From Candidatus Apopatosoma intestinale (GTDB lineage: Bacteria; Bacillota; Clostridia; Oscillospirales; CAG-272), in assembly GCA_018064545.1 (NCBI GenBank), contig JAGHUY010000354.1, positions 1 to 9,361 of the forward strand: 9,361 bases of DNA, in the 5' to 3' direction. Under the pieces are notes generated by a model, which was not told the origin of the DNA, did no database searches, and saw only the letters and a list, made by a program, of their open reading frames with translations. Both the position numbers and the translations under genes were made by a program. Positions 1 to 7,600 of the stretch are shown one piece after another (the stretch's first letter is position 1; every line of letters begins with the position of its first letter).

Positions 1-1179
1 GCCACCATGGATATCGACTACATCGTATTCGGTTCCAAGAACTTTGTAGAAAACTACAAGAGCGATCTGGAAATCGCCGAAGAGAAAGTGGAAAAGATCG
101 AACTGATCAAAGCCCCCACGAAGAACAGCTACTATGTCGGCGAGAACATCGATCTTTCCGGTCTGGAACTGAAAGCCACCTACAACGACGGCACTTCCGA
201 AATTCTCACCAGCGTCGGTGTTGACTACAAATTTGAAGACGCCAGCGACAATTCCGTTGTCACGCTGAAATACGGTAAGGCTACCGCCACCTATTCCGTC
301 AAGGTCATCGGTCTGGAAAAGATCGAGATCGAAACGATGCCGGAAAAGACCTCCTATAAGGTTTCCGACATTACCGACGGTTTTGTTCCCACCGGTCTGA
401 CTGCCAAGGCGACTTTCGCTGACGGCAGTACCAAGATTCTGTCTTTGGCTGAACTGACGATCATTACCGACTTTGTCGGTTCCGGCACGCAGAATGTTAC
501 GGTAAACTACCACGGTGCCAAAACTTATTTCACCATTGAACTCATCAACATTCAGAGCATTACGGTTGAGCCTTTGTCCACCCCGATCTATTTCGGAACC
601 AAACTGACTTCCGACGATCTGAAAATCACCGTTGTTTACAGTGACGGTTCTACGGATTCCTTCGCGGATTCCAAACTCGACAAGAACTATATCACTGCCA
701 CCTACGAACCGAAGTACGGCGAGACCGATATCACGGTGACCTACGCTTCCCCGTCCCTTGCTGAGCCTCTGGAATATAAGACCACCGGCACGTATGCCAA
801 GCCCGTCAGCCTGGAAGTCAGCAGCATCGGCGTCAAGACGGAATATGAAGTAGACGATACGTTCGATACCACCGGCCTGCAACTCTCTCTTGTCTACGAA
901 AACGGCAAGAAGGTTAATATTAAAGTAGAAGACCTGACGAAAGAACCCGTTTATGACTTCTCTTCCGCAGGCGACACCACTGTTACGTTCAACTTTGAAG
1001 AACTCAGCGCTTCTCTCAACGTTAACGTGAAAGCAGTAGAGATCGTCACCAGATCGTCCACCAATAGATCCGGCTCCTCTGACGGTGCCCCGATCGGTTT
1101 GATCGTTGGTATCGTGGCAGCCGTTCTCGTCATCGGCGGTGTTGTGGTATTCGTAGTTTTGAAGAAAAAGAAACAGTAA
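1..1179 (+). CDS. Surface protein with four Ig-like (Big_3-type) repeats and C-terminal membrane anchor, 5'-partial
   Basis: The reading frame is open to the left edge (codons GCC ACC precede the first ATG at 7) and no ribosome binding site is visible, so the gene is cut and Met at 7 is probably internal. Numbering from that Met: residues 1-28 begin MDIDYIVFG, which resembles the last strand of a CBM6-like carbohydrate-binding module. Four repeats of about 75-80 residues follow (about 30-100, 102-180, 182-263 and 265-345). Each has the group-3 bacterial Ig pattern: a start such as VEKIEL, a Y-x-V-G/D segment, then L-x-A-T-Y/F-x-D-G-T/S. A linker rich in Ser, Thr and Asn (346-359) leads to a hydrophobic helix (about 360-385) and a KKKKQ tail. 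No LPXTG motif is present, so anchoring is by the membrane helix. The Ig repeats probably act as an extracellular stalk; any catalytic part would lie upstream of the window. The gene converges on the minus-strand genes and ends in TAA just before a strong terminator. Confidence 0.88.
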   Translation, partial: ATMDIDYIVFGSKNFVENYKSDLEIAEEKVEKIELIKAPTKNSYYVGENIDLSGLELKATYNDGTSEILTSVGVDYKFEDASDNSVVTLKYGKATATYSVKVIGLEKIEIETMPEKTSYKVSDITDGFVPTGLTAKATFADGSTKILSLAELTIITDFVGSGTQNVTVNYHGAKTYFTIELINIQSITVEPLSTPIYFGTKLTSDDLKITVVYSDGSTDSFADSKLDKNYITATYEPKYGETDITVTYASPSLAEPLEYKTTGTYAKPVSLEVSSIGVKTEYEVDDTFDTTGLQLSLVYENGKKVNIKVEDLTKEPVYDFSSAGDTTVTFNFEELSASLNVNVKAVEIVTRSSTNRSGSSDGAPIGLIVGIVAAVLVIGGVVVFVVLKKKKQ

Positions 1180-1192
1180 AACCATCCTATAA

Positions 1193-1219
1193 GAAAAGCG
1201 GCGAAATTCGCCGCTTTTC
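1193..1219. terminator. Intrinsic terminator hairpin, inner of a bidirectional pair
   Basis: GAAAAGCGGCGAA (1193-1205) is the exact reverse complement of 1207-1219, giving a 13-bp stem around one central base; in RNA the innermost pairs would open to form the loop. It starts 13 bases after the stop of the Ig-domain gene. The A-rich and T-rich stem ends give a T-containing 3' side on both strands, so it can act on plus-strand transcripts and as a back-up for minus-strand ones. Confidence 0.8.
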
Positions 1220-1228
1220 CATTTCATG

Positions 1229-1271
1229 AAAACGGGCTGTAAAAAACCGGAAGTTTTTTACAGCCCGTTTT
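1229..1271. terminator. Strong bidirectional intrinsic terminator, 19-bp stem
   Basis: AAAACGGGCTGTAAAAAAC (1229-1247) pairs perfectly with 1253-1271 around a five-base loop CGGAA. The arms begin with AAAA and end with TTTT, so each strand shows a GC-containing stem followed by a T tract. It lies directly beside the stop codon of the minus-strand PQ-loop gene (1273-1275) and is the first terminator reached by minus-strand transcription, including any read-through from the large synthase gene. Confidence 0.88.
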
Positions 1272-1272
1272 A

Positions 1273-1554
1273 TTATCGGTTTTCGTTTTCCAGCCGCTTA
1301 TTACGGAAATACAGGAAAATATCAAAAGAGACCATCAGAACGTTCGGGAAATAAAAATAAAACGCAAGGTTAAAATTCTGAGCCAGAATCTTCGAAACGA
1401 TTCCGCAAAGATACCCAAACACGATAAAACTCATGAACCATACGCTTTTGCCCTTGGTAGAGCGGGAGCGCCACGATTTGATGATGGAGAGCGGCCACGA
1501 CACGCCGAAACTGATGATCATGATGGCTTCCAGCACAGACGAAAGATGTTCCAT
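1273..1554 (-). CDS. Small three-helix PQ-loop / SemiSWEET-like membrane protein
   Basis: A 93-residue integral membrane protein. Three hydrophobic helices are visible at about residues 5-26, 38-58 and 61-83, with a basic loop SWRSRSTKGKS (27-37) after the first and a charged C-terminal tail. The motif SWPLSIIKS (19-27) followed by STKGKS matches the PQ-loop pattern at the end of the first helix, with Leu in place of Gln. Asn71 in helix 3 is where SWEET-type proteins often carry a pocket Asn. SemiSWEETs are three-helix proteins of about 90 residues that dimerise to move sugars; length and topology fit, but the substrate is unknown and close relatives are usually annotated as hypothetical. The ATG start is supported by GAGG six bases upstream. 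The gene ends in a double stop (TAA TAA) against the shared terminator. It lies 58 bases downstream of the synthase gene, with its own promoter. Confidence 0.82.
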   Translation of the reverse strand: MEHLSSVLEAIMIISFGVSWPLSIIKSWRSRSTKGKSVWFMSFIVFGYLCGIVSKILAQNFNLAFYFYFPNVLMVSFDIFLYFRNKRLENENR

Positions 1555-1560
1555 ACCATT

Positions 1561-1564
1561 CCTC
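1561..1564 (-). promoter_or_regulatory. Ribosome binding site of the PQ-loop gene
   Basis: On the minus strand GAGG is followed by six bases and then ATG at 1554-1552. This supports the chosen start. Confidence 0.75.
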
Positions 1565-1586
1565 GATTCTTATAAAAGATAGAGGA

Positions 1587-1616
1587 ATTATACCGCTTTT
1601 TTAATGCTTTTGTCAA
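1587..1616 (-). promoter_or_regulatory. Sigma-70/SigA-type promoter for the PQ-loop gene
   Basis: On the minus strand a perfect TTGACA (1616-1611) is followed by an 18-base spacer and a perfect TATAAT (1592-1587). The expected transcription start is near 1580, giving a leader of about 25 bases before the ATG. The -35 box contains the TGA stop codon (1615-1613) of the upstream synthase gene, so promoter and coding end overlap. No operator-like repeat is evident around it, and both boxes match consensus exactly, which suggests strong and possibly constitutive expression. Confidence 0.85.
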
Positions 1617-4600
1617 CGGTTTTCCGGCATTTTCATGCGGAAAGAAACCATATGGTCACCGCCGTCAAACGGGAAAAAGTACTCACGGATCGGCTTGACA
1701 GTGCTGATCTCTTCTCCGTCCACCGTCAAAAGATCGGCGTCCGAAACCGATACGTTCAGATGATAGGCCGTATTCTTTTGTTTCACTTCCAAAGAAAAAG
1801 ACGGGAAAAGATCGGAAAGGTGGGGAGACAGTTGAAATCCTCCCCCATGTTGGCGGTAACCGCAAAGGACTTCCAAAACCGCTCTTCTGTACCATCCGGA
1901 CGCACCCGTATACCAACTCCAACCGCCGCGCCCGGGATGCGAGGAATTGGTATAGACATCGCCAGCCATCACGTACGGTTCTATCTGATACCGCCGGCAG
2001 ACCTTTTCATCCCGCAGGCGAACCGAGGGATTCAGATCCATGAGCAGTTTCGTACCCGTCCGATGATCGCCGACAGCGAAAAACCCCATCGCCATCCATA
2101 CGGCAGCGTGCGTATACTGTCCCCCATTTTCCCGGATACCGGCCGGATACCCTTTGATATAGCCGGGTGACTGTTCGTCGGAGACAAAGGGAGGTGTCAA
2201 TAAACACACCAGTTTTTCTTCTTCCCGGTAAAGGCGATCATAGACCGCGTGCATGGCTTTTTCGGTACGTTCGTCTTTCCCGAAACAGAACGCCGCAAAA
2301 GCCTGTGCGATGCCGTCGATCGAACATTCCCCGTTCTCTTTGGCCCCCAGTTTGCTTCCGTCATCGTATATCCCGCGTAAAAACTGGCCGTTTTCATAGC
2401 AAGCCCAAACCGCTTTTATAAGTTTCTGTTCTTCTTCAAAAAAACGCTCATTTTCCGAAATCTCCCCAAACCGCGAAAAAGCCGGTTTCATAGCGCGTAA
2501 AACCAGAATGAGAAATTCTCCGAGCCATACGCTTTCGCCCCGTCCGGCGGCTCCCACGGCGTTCATACCGTCATTCCAGTCGCATTCTCCGATCAAAGGC
2601 AGACCGTGGCTTCCCATCCGTGACAAAACCAGATCGATCGCACGGATGCAGTGTCGGTAAATCGGTTCTTTCAGCCGTCCGGCCGGTACCCGCTCATACC
2701 GTTCTTTTTCCCGGTCGGTCAGAACCGGACTGCAAAGATACGGGATCGGAACGGAAAAAACAGAAGTGTCACCCGTTTTTTCGGCATACACAGCGCAGGC
2801 ATACGGAAGCCACAGCATATCGTCCGAACACCGGGTACGCACACCGGCGTCTCCTCTGTCGGAATCCGACGACGGATGCCACCAATGCATCACGTCACCC
2901 TCTTCAAACTGGTGAGCCGCACATCGCATAATCTGAATTTTGGCCAGTGCCGGTTCTTCGTAGATCAGCGACAGAACGTCCTGCAACTGATCCCGATATC
3001 CATAGGCACCGCTGATCTGATAAAACCCGCTTCTGGCAAGAACGCGGGAGACTTTCGTCTGATACAAAAGCCATTCATTGACGCTGACATTCAGAAGCGG
3101 ATCGCCGCTTATCAGTTGAATCCCGTTTTCCTCTTTATGCGGTTCGGTATGATCCGGTAATTCCGCTTCCGTGGCAGACAGCGTAAAGACCGTCTTTTTT
3201 TCTGTCCTGACCGTCATCGACTCCGCCACTGCCGCCATGTCATTCGTTCCGAGAACCAAATGACCGTCACTCCCGAATGCCAGTTTTTCCGTATAGATGA
3301 CAGGGTGATCGTTTCCCCGTATCCCGAGGAAAAGAGACGACGGACCCCCACCGTAATCGGCCAGTTTATCCACCCGTACTTTTCCGGAAGACTCCGAAAA
3401 GCGAAGGAACCGTCCCGGAATGCCGAAATCCGGATAGACACAGTAGGCGGCTGTGCAAACAAGGGGCTTGGATTCAGTGTTCTTCAAAAAAAGAGAGATG
3501 ATTTTGGCCGGATATTTTTCCTCCACACGAACCGAAACGGAATACCGGACCCGACCCGGAACAGAACCGTAATAAACGGCCTCGGAGAACCGATAATCCA
3601 CGGTTTTCGCACAGGCGATCAGATCGTAATCGCAGAATCGGCTGTCTTGTAAATCCGATTCAAAAATCCGAAGAATCAGTTTTTCTCCCCGATCTTCAGT
3701 CATATTATCGGCGGTATGAGCCGTAAGCCGTCTCGTCATGGCATTTCCCATAAAGGAGAACCCGAGCGAGTTATCCGTCACCACGGTTCCCAACCCATAG
3801 CCGGACAGGACATGGCTCCACGGGATCGAAACGTGAGGTTTGTCAAAAAGAAAACCGTTTTCATGAAATACGCCGCCTCCGACGGTCTCCAAAGCGGAAA
3901 CAGCCGGTTTTTCCGGCAGATCGAAAACAGACGTGATCGCCGGTCGTTTCATGGGCTCTAACAAACCGTTTTCAAAATCGAGTTGTCTTCGTTCGCTTTG
4001 CATGGCGGAAGCGGGAGAAAGACGGCAATCGGCCGATAAAACGGCGACCAGTCCGAGTCCGTTCTTTACCCGTTCGGAAAGACGGCTCTGACACAGGAAA
4101 AAGATGCCGTTATCCGAAGACAGAAAGCCGGACAGTCCCGTTTTTTCCGTCATTCGAAGCAGTCGCCTCCGGAATCGCTCATGATAAAAATCGGTCTCCT
4201 CATACAGAACGACAAGGTCGAACCGAATGCCCCGGATCGCGACGTAGCGAAACAGCAGAAGCCAATCGGCAAGAGAGATCAAGTCTCTTTCCGAATGTTC
4301 TTCCGCCTTGATCAGCACCACGGGGTTATCGCCGGATATGCCGAGCGGCCAGAGTTCTTCCCGACGGAACGGGTTCTGTGCAAAAGTCTCGGCAACAGAG
4401 CGAGGCAGTGCGTTTCCGATCTGACGCGGGCCGAAGAAAAAAGGAAGCAACAGGGATTCACACGCCATAATGTCCCGGCGGTAATCCGCGGAAAAGGCTT
4501 GCAGGCGCAGGATGTCTTCCGCCACCGCTTTTTCATTTCCCCGCTTTCGATGTGAGAGATCAAAAAGCATATCCTCTTCGTGATAGTAATAAGGAAGAGA

Positions 4601-7600
4601 AAACGTGACGGGTTCTCCCGGTTTCGGATAACCGGCAACAAGACGACACGCCGGGATGAGTACAGTCCCGACGCTTCCCGTCGGCCGGTACAGTGAAGCC
4701 GCCGCGATCTCATCGTCACCGTAACCGAGCGGCAAAAAGCGATCCCGCATGGTATCGTAGGCGATCCCATCTTCCTCGGAGCAAAGAATCCCCAGATAGC
4801 GAAAAGGCTTGTGGTCGTTTCTCGGCCGCCGGGAAAAAAGAAGAATGTTCTGGTCCTCGTCGAATCGGCTTTCCAAAAACAGATTTGAAAACGACCGATG
4901 CGCACAGAAAGAGGATTCCGTTTCCAAAACGGGTTCTCCGTACAGACAGACGGACGCATGACGGTACGGACCGTTGATCCGTGCGGCAAGATCAAAGATT
5001 TCCCGATTCGGGCAGACGGAAATCCGGAGCGAAAGCGTTCTTGTCAGTCCGCCGTTCCGATAGACGGCCCGGTATTCGGCAAATCCGTTTCCCGACAGAA
5101 ATTCAAATTCCCCACGATGGCTGTCATGGCTTTTTCCGAGCGGAGAAACCGTATAGACTTCTCCGTCGATCAAAAACAGAACACGGAGACCGCCCCCGAG
5201 AGTAAACGGTTCAAAGTCCGAACGAAACAGAACGTCTCTGCCGTTATACAAAGCCATGTGGCCGGAGGAAGAGCAGATCACGCGGCTCTTTCCGTTGGTA
5301 AGCAACACCATTCCGGGAACCAGATAATTCGGAGTAGCCGTTTTCTCCTCATCCACGGGAGAAAAGTGCGGGCGGGGTTCTCTCGGCTCATATAGTTTCT
5401 TTCGCTTGGGCGCGGGCTTCGACTCTATGGGGAAACGCTCGCCAAGCATCTCGGAGGATGCCCGCATCAGAGGATTTCTCAAAAAGCGTTCTTGAAAACG
5501 GTTATCAAAGCACGCATTGGCGCAGGAGACGATGCTCATCCCGACGTGATGCGCCATATAACTGCGAATCACGGCATACCCTTCTCCGACACGCTTCCCG
5601 TCCATGTCAATGGCTTCATAAAACCCGTATTTTCCATAGGCTCCGAGAAGTTGCATCTCCTTGAAATTCGAAAAAACCGCATGACCGTGCGAAAGCATCA
5701 GAAAACTCGCATACGGAGCGATCACAAAACCGTCCGTCATAGCCGGGTCAAGCCCGAGTGACCGCAATCCGAACGCGTGATACTGATAATTCATGCCGTA
5801 GTCAAACAGATAATACCCGCATTCCGATACGCCGAAAAGACTTCGTTTTTTTCCGCCCACTTCCCTTGTCAACCGATTCCGGCTTTGGACGTCATACGCG
5901 AAATCCAGCGCTTCACACACGATGCCGCCTCTCGGTGACGGCAGCAGAAGTTCCGGCATAAAGAACTCAAACGCCGTACCGCTCCAAGACGCCAATCCCA
6001 AATGCGCTCCGTCCTCGACGGTAAGGCGGGACAGCGAATAATAACTTTCCGGCGGCGCGAATCGGGCGGCCACCGCGTAATAAGCCGTCGTCCGGAACTC
6101 GCTCATAAAGGTATCGTAATAAGAGTCGCTGTAACGTCCCGTTCCGACGTGATAGCCGAGAAAAAAGCACTTTTTCCTCGGACAGTAGAGTTTAGCGAAA
6201 TCCGATTGCCGGATCAGATCTTCATATAAATAAACATCTTCGATCAGCTCAGAGCATTCCGAGGCGTATTCGCGAAGTCCCTCGCAAAACGCGACCATGG
6301 CCGTGACCAGATTTCCGCTGTCAACGCTGGAAATAAAGGGTTCTCCGATGACGGATAGCGTATCGGTATCATACCAGTTGTATAAATGGCCGTTCCATTT
6401 TTGCAGGATGGATAGCGTCTTTCCCGTCCGTTCCGCAAACGTGTGGAGGCTTCGGGAATCCAAAAATCCGAAATCGCGCGCGCTGAGAAGCGACAAAAGA
6501 TACAGTCCGATATTCGTCGGCGAAGTCCGGCGGGCGATTCGCTCCTCGGGCAGAAACTGAATGTTATCCGGCGGCAAAAAGTGCGTTTCCGCCGTCACGT
6601 TGTCGGAAAAGAATTGCCACATATCGCGGGCATAACCGGCCAACCGCTTTTTCTTTTTTTCCGTCAAAACGACTTTTTGTTTTCTCTCGTCGGACGTGGC
6701 CGCCATCACCACGGGATAAAGAATCGACAGAACGGCGAAAAGCCGCGGGATGAGAGCCGGCACCGCAAGAAAAATCGCCCCCGTGACAAAACTCGGAAGC
6801 ATCATAAAGAGGATTCCCACTTTGGTACTGCCGATCTGTTCACTTTGCGCCGCCGTCTTCCAAGCAAGCAAATATCGGTGGCTGACGGTCATCCGGTAGA
6901 CCGTCAATACACTTGTGACAAAAAAAGCATACGCGTCATAGGCAAGAGAGGACAGATTCCAGAAAACGCTCGCCACGGCACGCACGCCCTGCGAAAGAAC
7001 GCCGGAAAAATAACGTCCTTCGGACTTCGTTTTCCCTAAAAATACGGCGGAAGTAAAGGAAATCATCGGCCAGATGAGATACAACACCGAAAACAGTGAG
7101 AAAAGGAGCATGGCCCGGGTCCCGAAAAACGGGGAAAGAAAAAGTAAGATCAGCGAAAATAACGGGGCCGATTCCCGCACGACGTTATCCGCGATCTTAT
7201 AACGGCATAAAGCGTTCATCGGGTTTTCGACCCTCGTTCCGTCCTCTCGTATGACCGTCTTCCCGGCATAGGAAAGTGCCTGAATATCTCCTCTCATCCA
7301 ACGTTCTTCCCGGCTGTAATACCGGAGAGCGTCGGACGGCGTGCTGTCAATAAACGCCATACAGGAGGCGAGAGCCCCGCGAAGCAAATTGCCTTCCAAA
7401 AGGTCATGGCTCAGAATCCGTTCCGTTCGGAAAAATCCGGGAATGACCGCCGTATAAGCGTCAACATCGATCATGCCTTTTCCGCAAAAAGAGCCGGCAT
7501 CAAAAACGTCTTGGTATACGTCAAAAGACGTACCGGAATAGCGATCCGTTCCGCCACCCGTAAAAAGCCATGCAAACGGCGTCCGATAGGCGGAAGATAA

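Noticed and set aside
1..10. GCCACCATGG at the left edge, identical to a eukaryotic Kozak context
   Set aside because: The gene is bacterial in style, the frame is open upstream, and the match is explained by ordinary Ala-Thr-Met-Asp codons. Treated as coincidence, not as a cloning or eukaryotic start signal.
1276..1627. Both the synthase and the PQ-loop protein end in Glu-Asn-Arg with a shared GAAAACCG before the stop
   Set aside because: An eight-base match is too short to indicate duplication or recombination, and the flanking sequence is unrelated.
1604..2170. Plus-strand open frame of 188 codons opposite the synthase 3' end
   Set aside because: It lies antisense within conserved GH94 coding sequence, its protein is Arg/Pro/His-rich without domains, and no ribosome site is evident. 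It is a shadow of the codon bias of the real gene.
4312..4995. Minus-strand open frame of 227 codons inside the synthase gene in another frame
   Set aside because: It overlaps the conserved beta-sandwich coding region in an alternate frame, with Arg- and Ser-rich translation and no recognisable family.
6443..7039. Plus-strand open frame of 198 codons antisense to the membrane region of the synthase
   Set aside because: Highly basic, low-complexity translation rich in Arg, Lys and His, opposite hydrophobic helices of a clearly real protein. No independent support.
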